From: Bifidobacterium tissieri | Lineage (GTDB): Bacteria > Actinomycetota > Actinomycetes > Actinomycetales > Bifidobacteriaceae | DNA length: 64,000 nt | Assembly (NCBI RefSeq): GCF_002259645.1 | Contig: NZ_MWWV01000009.1 | Coordinates: 62,001 to 126,000 of the forward strand | Direction: 5' to 3' | Shown: positions 17,793-27,335 of the stretch, piece after piece | Layout of the letters: each line of letters starts with the position of its first letter | Position numbering within the stretch: position 1 is the stretch's first letter | Notes under the pieces: model-generated | The model's input: the letters and a program-made list of their open reading frames with translations, nothing else | Database searches by the model: none | Told to the model about the DNA's origin: nothing | Position numbers and translations under genes: made by a program

Positions 17793-17830
17793 ACTTTAAG
17801 TCATGTTTTTCAGTATGTCAACCGCTTAAG
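17793..17830 (-). promoter_or_regulatory. Importer promoter overlapping a LacI-type operator
   Basis: On the minus strand, TTGACA (17816-17821), a 17-bp spacer and TAAAGT (17793-17798) form a near-consensus sigma-70 promoter. The operator CTTAAGCGGTTGAC (17817-17830) covers the -35 box. A second, weaker copy lies at 17730-17743 inside the transcribed leader. Confidence 0.8.
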
Positions 17831-18005
17831 TAAAGTTGCGCTCACGCCACGTCGATAGCCTCACCCCAGCCCACAGCCCCACACACTACCCGGATCGCAA
17901 CAGATCGTTGATTTTTCAATATTTTATGACCTCGGCACACAATCCGGCCCTTCAATAAAAACTCGACGACACGCCGAAATCGCATCACCGTAATGTATGA
18001 TTTTC

Positions 18006-18019
18006 CTTAAACGGTTAAT
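18006..18019. promoter_or_regulatory. LacI-type operator upstream of the esterase operon
   Basis: CTTAAACGGTTAAT is an almost perfect copy of the shared operator, just downstream of a TATGAT hexamer (17996-18001) that could be the -10 box. Confidence 0.7.
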
Positions 18020-18128
18020 GCATTGATTTGACAAGCTCAGAGCCTTGAAAGGGGTTCGGCATCACTGGCGGACCAATGTCACCCCGGACCTGCGCATTCG
18101 GTTTCAAGGTTTTCGAAGGAGAACGAAC

Positions 18129-19982
18129 ATGACAGCGTCAATCATCACCGGTCCCGCGCCGGGCAGTTCACTCACGGACACGGACGACACGACCGCCGCA
18201 CAGACCGAGGAGACGGACCGTAGCCCCCGCAATGCGCGTACGCATTTCACCGTGGCGGCGGTGTTCTCGGACCACATGGTGCTGCAACGACACCGTCCGA
18301 TCGCCGTATTCGGCACCGCAACGCCGGGGACACCCATCACGGCGAGCATCCTTCCCTCCCCGCCGTCCGAGAGGAACGCAATATCCCACGCACCATGCTG
18401 CACGCCCCAAGAAACGGCCACGGTCAGGACCACGACGGAAGGACGCTGGCTGGTGGCGCTGCCCGCCATGGGAGCCTGCGCCGCACCGCACCGCCTCACC
18501 GTGACGGACGGCACGGAAACGGTTCAGTTCGACGACGTCCTCATCGGCGAGGTCTGGCTGGCCGGAGGACAAAGCAACATGGAACTCGAACTGCGCAACA
18601 GCCTGCACCCCGAGGCCGCAGTCGACAATGCGCACGACCCGCTGCTGCGCTTCTACAACACCCCCAAAACCGGCGCTGTCGACGAGCGTGCGGAACGCAA
18701 GTCCGGATGGTCCGTCTGCACGCCGCAGTCCGCAGGCGTCATGTCTGCCGTTGCCTATTATTTCGCCAACCGACTGCGCGCCGAACTCGCCGGAACGACC
18801 GAAGTCACCATACCCGTCGGCATCGTGGACTGCTATATCGGTGGCACATCGATCACCTGCTGGATGAGCCGCCAACGTCTGGAAACATCCGCGGCCGGAC
18901 GCGAATATCTGAACCGGTACGACGATCAGGTGGCAGGCCGGGATCTCGACGCGATGCGCTACGACTGGACCACCTGGCAGACCAATTTCAACGCGTGGAA
19001 CGCGAACATCGACGCCGCGCGAACCGCCGACCCCGATGTCACCTGGGAGACGCTGAACGCCCAGTACGGTGAATGCCCGTGGCCGCCGCCGATGACCCCG
19101 TTCAGCCAGTACCGCCCATGCGGGGCCTTCGAAGCAATGGTCTCGCGCGTGGCCCCCTACACCGTGCGCGGCGTGATGTGGTATCAAGGCGAAGAGGATG
19201 AAGCCTACTGCGAGCGCTATCGCACACTGCTCGGCGACATGATCGACGAATGGCGTGGCCTGTGGAATGACCGGCTGCCGTTCCTGATCGTGCAGCTGCC
19301 GCGCTGGATCGCCAAAAGCGAGGCCGACGCCGGACGGGACGTCATGCATTGGCCGGTCATCCGCGCGGCGCAGATGGACGCCGCCCGCACCATACCCGAC
19401 GTGCATATCGTGGTCACCCTGGACTGTGGCGAATTCGACAACATCCATCCGCTTGACAAGAAGACGGTGGGCGATCGTCTGGCCGCCATGGCGTTGCGTC
19501 GCGTATACGGCAATGGCGACAATGGCGACGAGAGCGACAATGGCATGTTCACCGGCAACGGTCCGGTGGTCGACGGACCGGAATCCACCGCATGTGTCCG
19601 CGCTGACGGAAACGGCATTATCGTGATATTCCGTCATGCCGACGGACTGCATTTCGGCCATTACAACGGTGATGACCTCGGCATCAATCGCGATGACGTC
19701 GCACTGGGGTCGCCGATTGATACGGCCGAACTTCCTGCCGATGCTTCCGGTTTCGCATTGTCAGGCGGCGACGGCGTCTGGCATGCGGCATCGGCGCGTA
19801 TTCTGGCCGACGATGAGCACGACAGTGGCAGCGGAAACGACGCCGGACGCAGACGCGTACAGGTCTGGTCGACGGCGGTGCCCGAGCCCTGCGCCGTACG
19901 CTACGGCTGGTTCAGCTGGGGCCCCGCGCCCTTGTTCAACGACGCCGGGCTCCCGGCCGAACCGTTCACACGCGAACGCTAA
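18129..19982 (+). CDS. SGNH-type carbohydrate O-acetylesterase (sialate-O-acetylesterase fold)
   Basis: A 617-residue protein without a signal peptide. Block I of the SGNH fold is WLAGGQSNMELE, with the Ser nucleophile. GVMWYQGEED forms another conserved block, and HPLDKKTVGDRLA carries the likely catalytic His. The family (sialate O-acetylesterase-like, including acetylmannan and acetylxylan esterases) removes acetyl groups from sugars. In this context acetylated manno-oligosaccharides are the likely substrate. AAGGAG is 7 bp before the ATG. It is 23 bp upstream of the CE2-like esterase, so the two form an operon. A similarity to the CE17 acetylmannan esterase of Roseburia is suspected from its pairing with a CE2 enzyme, not shown. 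Confidence 0.8.
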   Translation: MTASIITGPAPGSSLTDTDDTTAAQTEETDRSPRNARTHFTVAAVFSDHMVLQRHRPIAVFGTATPGTPITASILPSPPSERNAISHAPCCTPQETATVRTTTEGRWLVALPAMGACAAPHRLTVTDGTETVQFDDVLIGEVWLAGGQSNMELELRNSLHPEAAVDNAHDPLLRFYNTPKTGAVDERAERKSGWSVCTPQSAGVMSAVAYYFANRLRAELAGTTEVTIPVGIVDCYIGGTSITCWMSRQRLETSAAGREYLNRYDDQVAGRDLDAMRYDWTTWQTNFNAWNANIDAARTADPDVTWETLNAQYGECPWPPPMTPFSQYRPCGAFEAMVSRVAPYTVRGVMWYQGEEDEAYCERYRTLLGDMIDEWRGLWNDRLPFLIVQLPRWIAKSEADAGRDVMHWPVIRAAQMDAARTIPDVHIVVTLDCGEFDNIHPLDKKTVGDRLAAMALRRVYGNGDNGDESDNGMFTGNGPVVDGPESTACVRADGNGIIVIFRHADGLHFGHYNGDDLGINRDDVALGSPIDTAELPADASGFALSGGDGVWHAASARILADDEHDSGSGNDAGRRRVQVWSTAVPEPCAVRYGWFSWGPAPLFNDAGLPAEPFTRER

Positions 19983-20005
19983 GACACGCTTCAGAAAGGA
20001 AACCC

Positions 20006-21160
20006 ATGGTCAACGCAGAGTCCCAGCCCATCAGTATGAATCCTGCGCTTATGGACGCGACCCGTTCGACGCACGCCGATGATGCGCTCCCCCGCCGCGT
20101 TCATATCCTGCCGGACGATCCGGCATTGCGGTATACGGGTCGTGTGGATTTCGACGATCCGCAGCGTCCGGTACTCATCTACCCGTATACACTGATCGAA
20201 TTCCGGTTCTTCGGCACGTCACTGCGCATGCAGCTCATCAATCGTCACAACTACTGGGAGAACGCGATCGGCGTGGTGATCGACGGCTGCCAGCGGAAGG
20301 TCGATATTCCATGCGACGACCGTGAAACGGAAATCGTGCTGGCCGACGGTCTGACGCCGGTGATGCATACCGTCACGGTGTTCAAACGTCAGGACGCCTG
20401 CCATCATGTGGAGCTGCTGGGATTCACCGTGGACGGCACGAATGTCGGGGTGCAGGTGCTGCCTCCGGCCGCCCCGCGACCACGGCTGCGCATGGAGGTG
20501 TATGGCGATTCGGTGTCGGCCGGCGAGGTGGCCGAGGCGGTGCATTGCTGTGGCCGGATCGACCCGGATGACAACAACGGGCAGTATACGAACGCCTGGT
20601 ATTCGTATGCGGCGTTCGCGGCGCGCGAGCTCAATGCCGAACTGCATGACGTGGCACAGGGCGGCATCGCACTGCTGGACGGCACCGGCTGGTTCAACGG
20701 CCCCGACTATGTGGGGCTGGAGGATACGTACGACAAGCTGGAATACAACCCGACGCTCGGCGATTCCAAGCCGTGGGATTTCAACCGGTTCATCCCGCAT
20801 GTGGTCGTGGTGGCCATCGGGCAGAACGACAGCAATCCGATCGACGTGATGGCCGACGACTACGATGGCGAGGCGGCCGTGACATGGCGTGATCATTATC
20901 GGATGTTCGTGGAACGGCTGCGCGAAATCTATCCGGATGCGCTGCTGGTGCTGTCCACCACCATCCTGTGTCATGACGCGGCGTGGGATCGGGCGATCGA
21001 CGACGTATGCCGGGCCATCGACGATCCGAGGATCCTGCATTTCCTGTATGAGTCCAATGGCACGGGCACTCCCGGACACATTCGCATCCCCGAAGCCGAG
21101 CGCATGGGACACGAACTGGCCTCATTCATCGCCGATCATCTGCCGGCCGACATTCGGTAA
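20006..21160 (+). CDS. CE2-type SGNH acetylesterase
   Basis: A 384-residue intracellular esterase. An N-terminal beta-sandwich (about residues 25-150) is followed by an SGNH hydrolase domain: MEVYGDSVSAGE (Ser nucleophile), DVAQGGIALLDG (Gly block), VVAIGQNDSNP (Asn block) and GHIRIPEAERMGHELA (catalytic His). This two-domain order is typical of carbohydrate esterase family 2, whose members remove 6-O-acetyl groups from mannose or glucose residues. AAAGGAA precedes the ATG. The last 39 bp overlap the convergent HTH gene. Together with the upstream SGNH esterase it would complete the deacetylation of imported manno-oligosaccharides. Confidence 0.8.
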   Translation: MVNAESQPISMNPALMDATRSTHADDALPRRVHILPDDPALRYTGRVDFDDPQRPVLIYPYTLIEFRFFGTSLRMQLINRHNYWENAIGVVIDGCQRKVDIPCDDRETEIVLADGLTPVMHTVTVFKRQDACHHVELLGFTVDGTNVGVQVLPPAAPRPRLRMEVYGDSVSAGEVAEAVHCCGRIDPDDNNGQYTNAWYSYAAFAARELNAELHDVAQGGIALLDGTGWFNGPDYVGLEDTYDKLEYNPTLGDSKPWDFNRFIPHVVVVAIGQNDSNPIDVMADDYDGEAAVTWRDHYRMFVERLREIYPDALLVLSTTILCHDAAWDRAIDDVCRAIDDPRILHFLYESNGTGTPGHIRIPEAERMGHELASFIADHLPADIR

Positions 21161-22171
21161 CGTCGTTTTCGCCACGCTGGCGTAGGCGGCGGTGTCGTTG
21201 CGTAGTTGGGCGATCTCGCGTTCCAACGCGTCGATGCGTTTGATCTGATACTCGATCAGACGTTCGCGGTAATCGGGTTCGCCCCAATCCCACATATGCG
21301 CGGTGGCCTCGCCACGAACCGCGCCCGCCACGGCGGTTCGGCGAATGCGTCGCACATCCTTGGCAGACAGCAGATTGCTCTCGCGAGAAGTCGCGTCGCA
21401 ATCCGGGCCTTTGCAGTCTGCATCAGCACAGTTCGTGTCAGCGCGATCCATGCCAGCGTAATCCGTGCCGTCTCGATTGGGGCAGATGCCACGATGCGTT
21501 ACGCCCTCCAACGATTCGGTATGGCTGGCGTATGCCATGACTCCGGCATCATCGTCACGATGATCGACGTTGACTTGCCCGACGATGCCATACGCGGGAT
21601 GTCTAAACCCGGCAGCCTCGATCTCCGCGTTCCCGAACTCGGCATCCGCGTGCCCCGACTTCTCGATTCCGGCGCTCGTGGGCCCGACAATGGATGGCCG
21701 ACCGACATCCGTCTGCATATTCCCGACGTGGGAATGGAATCCATAGGATTCCCCTATACCCCGCGGGGCGTCCACTCCGGCCGGCCCGGTCATCGGCGGC
21801 TCGTTCCCCGTCGGGCCGTGCATGATCTCGTCCATGCCGTCACCCGGCACAGCTTCGGCGTACGGCTGAGTACCATCACACGGATCAACACCACCATCCG
21901 GGCCGGCATGCCGCGCATGGACCTGCTTGGACAGTCGCCGACGGATCTCCTCCGATTCGCACCAGCGGGCGAAACACCGGTCGATGCGCTTGCGACCCAC
22001 CAGTTCCGGATTGAGACCGGCCTCGCGAAAGATCGCGGTCGGGGATTCGCCGTTGAGATATCGGGTGATGCACGCATATTTGAATTCGTCGGTGTACAGA
22101 ATGCGTTCGGCACCGACATGGTATACGGCCGGCAATGAATTGAGATATTGGCGTTCCTCAGTGGTGAACAT
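21122..22171 (-). CDS. HTH-domain protein with low-complexity centre, unknown role
   Basis: A 349-residue protein. Residues 1-85 look like a helix-turn-helix region of transposase-orfA type (TDEFKYACITRYLNGESPTAIFREAGLNPELVG). Residues about 85-255 are Gly/Asp/Ala-rich and not conserved-looking, with a Cys/Asp stretch near 240-255. Residues about 255-349 hold a basic segment and a coiled-coil tail (RIDALEREIAQLRND). The start is secure: AAGGAGGT 6 bp before ATG 22171. The 3' end overlaps the CE2 esterase gene by 39 bp on the other strand. It could be a regulator or a domesticated transposase subunit; no inverted repeats or second transposase frame are visible. Confidence 0.75.
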   Translation of the reverse strand: MFTTEERQYLNSLPAVYHVGAERILYTDEFKYACITRYLNGESPTAIFREAGLNPELVGRKRIDRCFARWCESEEIRRRLSKQVHARHAGPDGGVDPCDGTQPYAEAVPGDGMDEIMHGPTGNEPPMTGPAGVDAPRGIGESYGFHSHVGNMQTDVGRPSIVGPTSAGIEKSGHADAEFGNAEIEAAGFRHPAYGIVGQVNVDHRDDDAGVMAYASHTESLEGVTHRGICPNRDGTDYAGMDRADTNCADADCKGPDCDATSRESNLLSAKDVRRIRRTAVAGAVRGEATAHMWDWGEPDYRERLIEYQIKRIDALEREIAQLRNDTAAYASVAKTTLPNVGRQMIGDE

Positions 22172-22239
22172 GATGACCTCCTTTGGTCGGTGGCGCCCAT
22201 CCCGATCATCGTTGACCGGGGCGAGCGCCCTCTGTTTTT

Positions 22240-24288
22240 CTACATATCGCTTCGCTGCAACGCCCGGATGCGAAGGCCCAGGACGACCGCACCGGCTACA
22301 AGCAGCGCCACGACAGGCGCGAGCATCACGACTCCGGCCGCACCGGTCTTCGGCAAGGCCGACACATTACGTACGTTGCCGACGATGTATTCGAAGGTGG
22401 GTGCCGAATCCGCGTCGACGACATCGCCAGTCGTATCGGTTCCTCCGGCCGCGTCACCGCCGGCGTCACCGGTTCCCTGCGTCACCAGCTTCCACGAATC
22501 CCCTTCGGGGGCGCTGAACGTCACGGTCGTCAGATGATGATCGCCCCACGCGGTCGTCCCGTCCGGCCGGGTACTGGAATCCTGCCGATAGTCGGCGGTG
22601 ATGGCGAAGCCGAATTCGGGAAGCACGGCACTCTGATACCCGTCGGGGGCCTGCGTTTCCGTCACGGTATAGGACCCGGCGTCCAATCCGGTCAGTCCGT
22701 CGATCAGCCCGTCGTCGTCGGATACAAAAGTCTTGGCGTCAGCCGCATTCTGCGTGTACCGCCATCCGACGGATGACGATTCGCCCTCTTTGCCGTCCTG
22801 TTCGCCATTGCCGGCACCATCAGCCGCACCCGCCGGACCGTACTCCTTGAGATATCCCCGTTCGGCCGACTTTACGATGAACTTCGCCCCCGCCAGCGGC
22901 CGATGAGTGCCAAGATCAACCTTGCGCAGACGGAAACGAAACGTGTAGACGTTCACTTCGCCGCCGGGCACGGTAATTCGATCGGTCAGGTCTTCGGGAT
23001 TATGCGAGTAGGTCAGATCCACTTTGTTCGGGTTGGCCTGCGGCCGGTTCGGCTCGGATACGACGGCGTTGTCGTTCAGCGTGGCGGTGATCGTCACGAC
23101 CACGTTCGCGCCTTCCCGCAACGGTTGGGTTCCTTCGTTCTGATTCACGTAATTTCCCAGATCGATGGCGATCTCCGTGGCGGGTTTTCCGATCACGGCG
23201 TCGGGAACCTGACCTCCCGCGCCCTGTCGGGACTCGTACACGGTGTCACGCACACTGACCGTGTAGTCGCCCGCACCGCCGTTAGTTGATTCCGTCAGCG
23301 CCGTCTCTCCGACCTTCACCGCAACGACTTTTCCGTAGGTCAATCCGTGACTCATGGTGTCGATGATCTGATAGACGCGACCGGTGGACGCATACCCGGT
23401 GTAGATGGGTACGGTCGAGGTGATTTCGTAGTAGATGGTGTCGCCGACGCCATAGTCGGGTTCCGGTTGCGGACGACCGTCGGGGTCGACGATCTGCTTG
23501 TGGATGGGAACGGACTGGTTCTTGAGGTTGATCACGCCGTCGGCAAGTGTTGTGGATGCGTCGGCTTCGGCGTCCCACACTTCGAGTCTGGTGCCCACCA
23601 CCATGCGGATGGAGTTGGTCCATGATTCGGAATCGCTCGCATTGTTCCGTTCCGCGTTGTGCTGGACTGTGGCATCGACGACCAGATACAGTCCGGGTTG
23701 CAGACCGTCGATGGTGACCGTGACCTTCTCCCCGGTGGCGACGATGGTGTCGTCATTCGCGGTGACGGATGCGGGAGTGCCGAGTTCGTTCGGATCGAGA
23801 GCGATGGCGAATGATCGGGTGAGCCCGGTCCAGGGTGAGGCCGTGACCTGATCGAGTCGCCCCTCGACCTGTACCGCCCAGGCGAGAGGATCCCCTCCGA
23901 CGTCGGGGTTATATGCCGGATTGGCTTGTGCCATGGCGTTTTGGATATTTCGGTAGGCGGAGGCCGGTTCGGTGATGGTGTCCAACCCCGCCGAGCTGGA
24001 GTTCGCCAATGTGGTGTATGTTCCCAGCCGGTAGGCGGCGAACGTGCGCCCGCGAATCTGCGCGCTGGTGTCGGCGGTGATGGTGATGGACGTGCCCGTG
24101 ACCGGATGATTCTCGGTCGCGTCCGGCACCGGAGCGGCGGCCGCAGACGGAATTCCCCAGCCGGGCATCGTCAAGCCTGTCATCACCATCGTTGCGGCGA
24201 CAATGCCGACGATACGTGTGACGATCTTCGAGAGAGGCACACGCTTCGTTGCGTGTGCACGACCTGTTGCATTCATGACAGTCTTCAT
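22240..24288 (-). CDS. LPXTG-anchored pilin subunit (isopeptide D2 domain)
   Basis: 682 residues with a signal peptide (to about residue 53, IPSAAAAP), a middle region resembling the fimbrial isopeptide-forming D2 domain (YEITSTVPIYTGYASTGRVYQIIDTMSHGLTYG), a Cna-B/SpaA-type domain with the E-box YTVTETQAPDGYQ, and the sorting signal LPKTG followed by a hydrophobic helix and a short basic tail. It is the probable backbone of a sortase-assembled pilus. AAAGGAG precedes the ATG. It is second in an operon behind the larger pilin (gap 29 bp). No sortase gene lies next to the pair. Confidence 0.9.
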   Translation of the reverse strand: MKTVMNATGRAHATKRVPLSKIVTRIVGIVAATMVMTGLTMPGWGIPSAAAAPVPDATENHPVTGTSITITADTSAQIRGRTFAAYRLGTYTTLANSSSAGLDTITEPASAYRNIQNAMAQANPAYNPDVGGDPLAWAVQVEGRLDQVTASPWTGLTRSFAIALDPNELGTPASVTANDDTIVATGEKVTVTIDGLQPGLYLVVDATVQHNAERNNASDSESWTNSIRMVVGTRLEVWDAEADASTTLADGVINLKNQSVPIHKQIVDPDGRPQPEPDYGVGDTIYYEITSTVPIYTGYASTGRVYQIIDTMSHGLTYGKVVAVKVGETALTESTNGGAGDYTVSVRDTVYESRQGAGGQVPDAVIGKPATEIAIDLGNYVNQNEGTQPLREGANVVVTITATLNDNAVVSEPNRPQANPNKVDLTYSHNPEDLTDRITVPGGEVNVYTFRFRLRKVDLGTHRPLAGAKFIVKSAERGYLKEYGPAGAADGAGNGEQDGKEGESSSVGWRYTQNAADAKTFVSDDDGLIDGLTGLDAGSYTVTETQAPDGYQSAVLPEFGFAITADYRQDSSTRPDGTTAWGDHHLTTVTFSAPEGDSWKLVTQGTGDAGGDAAGGTDTTGDVVDADSAPTFEYIVGNVRNVSALPKTGAAGVVMLAPVVALLVAGAVVLGLRIRALQRSDM

Positions 24289-24317
24289 GAGTGTCTCCTT
24301 TCATTGCTGATCGCTGA

Positions 24318-27300
24318 TTACGCACGGTATGGGCGTCTAAGCAACGCCGCGATGATGCGGGATTCGCCGGCCAGGATCAGCAGAATGATCCCGATCAGCG
24401 CGCATTGCACCAATGCACCGCTGCCACCGGTCAGCGGCAGTTCAACCACGGAAGGATGATTCGTCGCGGTGGCCACGCAGATTGGCAACGTCGACGCGGT
24501 ATCAATGACGGCACGTGAATCCTTCGTGACGGTTGCGCATCCGGTCGCCACATCGGAGCCGATCGCACTATTGCCGTCAACCCCGGCGTTCCCGTTCCCG
24601 GCATCGGGTTCGGCATCGTCAGCGGATTGGTCGGCAAGACTGATCACGCCATTGTGAACGGTGACGAGCATCCATACGTTCTTCTTGTTGGCGTAGAGCT
24701 CTCTGCCGTCGCCATCGACCGGCGTACGAATCTCCCGAATCGTATAGGTGCCGTTCGGCAGATTATGCACACTGATCGTGCCACGCTCATCGGTGATGAG
24801 ATCGACGGTCGTGCCGCCCGGATCAGTCGTGCCACCCGTACCGTCAGTGCCACCCGTACCGTCAGTGCCACCCGTGTCGTCTGCACCGCCCGTGTCGACA
24901 GGTGCGTAATTGTAGGATCCCGTGCCGGCGATCGGGACAAAGGCCAACGGTTGCGCGGGAATCGAACCGTCCTCGTTGTCAGCGTCCGGCAAGTGTCTGC
25001 CCTCGAAGATCTGGAAGACGGCGTCGCGAAGCGGACTGCCGCTGTCGTCGACCTTAAGCAAACGGAATCCGGAATTCACCACGGCGAGCTGGCAATCACT
25101 GCTGTTGTTCTTCCCGTCTTCACAGAGCGTGCCGATCAATCCCGAAATCGGACGATAGGTCAACGTGCCGTCAGCGTGCAGAATCACATGGAACTTCGGC
25201 GGCTCACCGACCGGCAGCAGGTACCCGGGAGGGGCCTTGGTCTCGGTGATCGTATAGCTCACGGATTCGCGCAACAGCTCCCCGTACTGCTCCGAATTCG
25301 GATCGTCATCGTATCCGAACACGTCGAGCAGATCGATGCCGAAAACCTGTACCTGACCATCAGACCCCGAAATCATGGTCTTCCCGGCACCTGGATATCC
25401 TTCCGGGACATGCATGTACGAACCGGACTGGCCGTTACTGCCGTCGCCATTACCGTTGCCGTTATTACTATCGCCATTGTCCATCGGAGCGATCAACAGA
25501 TCGTCGGACGTGAACTCCGCGCCAGGCAGCGGAGTCCCCTGCTCGTTACGTTTGAGAAACGACAACCGTCCCCATATCGCATTGACGAACCGTGGTGCGA
25601 ACGTGAGCGTTTCGGCGTCGAACCGCCCGCGCTCGCCTTCCGTTGCGCCGTTCTGCGTCAGATCGTTGCCGAACCGGTCATGCGTTCTGACGATGTAGCT
25701 GTCGGAGGACAGCGTCATGGCGTTGCGTTCGTCGATTTCGCCGCGTACCCAGATCACGAATCGGGACAGATCATAGGCGACCTTGCCGTCGCTGTTGTCC
25801 TGTTGCGTGACGCAGCCGCCGCCCGAACTCTGTTCGCAGAGCTGGTATGAGAACCATCGGGAGGACGACGAGCCGTATCCTGGGGATATGTCGTACGTGG
25901 TATACGCGATGGTGAGATGCGCGTTCAGACGACTGGCGGTGTGTGTCAAGGACGGGGAGCCTGTGGGGTCGGTTTTGACAGTGGGGTCAGGCTTCATGAA
26001 ATCCGTGCCCATATCGCCCGGTTTGAGTTGAAAGGCGAATGATTGATCGTTCCCGCCGTACCAGTCCTCGCCCATGGTCATGCGATCATCGTTGATGCGG
26101 AAACCGCGGTTCGGCATGGGCGTCATCTCCGCCGTGGTGGATACGCCATCCCGATCGTTGGGCAATGCCGTCAGTAGGAGTTTGAACTCCCCCGGCTTCT
26201 GTGCCCGTCCGACCATCAGTTTGCTGGGATCAACGGTGATCGAATCGATGTTGGAAACCTGCGGGGATACGATGCCGCCGGCGGAGACCGCGCTTTGGCT
26301 GTTGTTGACATTCGTCTCGTCAGCAGTCAATCCATCTGCGTCTAGATCGCCCAACGACCGATCGGACTCCTCAGGATTTGAATCCGGCGGCATCGTAATC
26401 AGATCCTTACCCGTGATATCCGTTAACTGAGTAACAAATGCACTATTAACTCGCCAATAAGAATCGGCTTTATGACTCACCTCCGTGGTGATCTCCGCGA
26501 TATCGCGGCCGAAGAACACGTTGCCCCTGGTTTCGTCGGCCGGTGAGGGACGGGACATCGTCACCCGATATTTGAACGGATGGGCGCCGTATGGCTGGGT
26601 GTAGTCGTCAACATCGACAGGGAAATACACTTTCGATGTAGCGCCATTGCTTCCCCAGTAGGCATATTCCATCTCTTCTGTCTGCGAGGCCACGCAATAC
26701 CGGGCTCCGTTGCTCAGCTGTCCATCACATCCTTGTGGCATCGGCGACCAGGAACCGCCATCATTGAGATTCGGTGCCTCCGATTCGATCCACGCATCGC
26801 CTTCGATGCCATCAGCGTCTAGCGTGCTCTGATACCAACGCCCTTCGTCCTTCCACGTCCCATCATCATTGCGCTCAGTGAACCGCTGTTCGTAGACGTA
26901 CCAGGCACCGTCGGCGGCATGATATTCCGGCCAGAGCACGAACTGCACACCGCCATCCCGAACGCCTACGCTGCCGTCGGGGTTGATCGCATCGGCCTGT
27001 GATGCGGCAGAGACCTCATTGAATTCCGCCGCATCCGGCTCGATCTTGGCAACGATGAACCGGCTGCTGGAAATATGCACGCGCTTCCCGCCGGAATCGG
27101 AAGCCTCGGCAACAACATCGATGCGCGCATCAGCGGTGTTGGTCAGCACATGGGTCACAGCCCTGCCCCAACCTCCGCCAGACGTATCCGCCGGCCGGGA
27201 ATCGTCGTGGGCACCGGGCGGCGCTCCCAGCGACATCAGGAACGCGATTAGCCCGGCGATCAATCGACTGATGAACTCACCCAGCGATGCCTCGATAATC

Positions 27301-27335
27301 AACGACAATTGCACCAAAATAAGAAAACCCTTCAT
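24318..27335 (-). CDS. Large LPXTG-anchored pilus tip/adhesin-like protein
   Basis: 1005 residues from ATG 27335, which has GGAGG 6 bp upstream. The frame is open far beyond this point through repeat DNA, but that part looks non-coding. A hydrophobic N-terminal segment (residues 2-38) serves as signal or anchor. A long middle part of unclear fold is followed by two SpaA/Cna-B-like domains (TITETKAPPGYLLP; TYTIREIRTPVDGDG), a short Gly-Thr-Asp repeat and the sorting signal LPLTG with a hydrophobic tail. Size, position ahead of the backbone pilin and Cna-B modules match ancillary tip pilins of sortase-dependent pili. No von Willebrand domain is evident. Confidence 0.88.
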   Translation of the reverse strand: MKGFLILVQLSLIIEASLGEFISRLIAGLIAFLMSLGAPPGAHDDSRPADTSGGGWGRAVTHVLTNTADARIDVVAEASDSGGKRVHISSSRFIVAKIEPDAAEFNEVSAASQADAINPDGSVGVRDGGVQFVLWPEYHAADGAWYVYEQRFTERNDDGTWKDEGRWYQSTLDADGIEGDAWIESEAPNLNDGGSWSPMPQGCDGQLSNGARYCVASQTEEMEYAYWGSNGATSKVYFPVDVDDYTQPYGAHPFKYRVTMSRPSPADETRGNVFFGRDIAEITTEVSHKADSYWRVNSAFVTQLTDITGKDLITMPPDSNPEESDRSLGDLDADGLTADETNVNNSQSAVSAGGIVSPQVSNIDSITVDPSKLMVGRAQKPGEFKLLLTALPNDRDGVSTTAEMTPMPNRGFRINDDRMTMGEDWYGGNDQSFAFQLKPGDMGTDFMKPDPTVKTDPTGSPSLTHTASRLNAHLTIAYTTYDISPGYGSSSSRWFSYQLCEQSSGGGCVTQQDNSDGKVAYDLSRFVIWVRGEIDERNAMTLSSDSYIVRTHDRFGNDLTQNGATEGERGRFDAETLTFAPRFVNAIWGRLSFLKRNEQGTPLPGAEFTSDDLLIAPMDNGDSNNGNGNGDGSNGQSGSYMHVPEGYPGAGKTMISGSDGQVQVFGIDLLDVFGYDDDPNSEQYGELLRESVSYTITETKAPPGYLLPVGEPPKFHVILHADGTLTYRPISGLIGTLCEDGKNNSSDCQLAVVNSGFRLLKVDDSGSPLRDAVFQIFEGRHLPDADNEDGSIPAQPLAFVPIAGTGSYNYAPVDTGGADDTGGTDGTGGTDGTGGTTDPGGTTVDLITDERGTISVHNLPNGTYTIREIRTPVDGDGRELYANKKNVWMLVTVHNGVISLADQSADDAEPDAGNGNAGVDGNSAIGSDVATGCATVTKDSRAVIDTASTLPICVATATNHPSVVELPLTGGSGALVQCALIGIILLILAGESRIIAALLRRPYRA

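Larger units (their letters stand above)
17656..18128. other. Divergent regulatory region of the importer and esterase operons
   Basis: 473 bp, AT-richer than its surroundings. It contains operator copies at 17817-17830 (strong), 17730-17743 (weak) and 18006-18019 (strong), described separately, and no gene. Confidence 0.7.
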
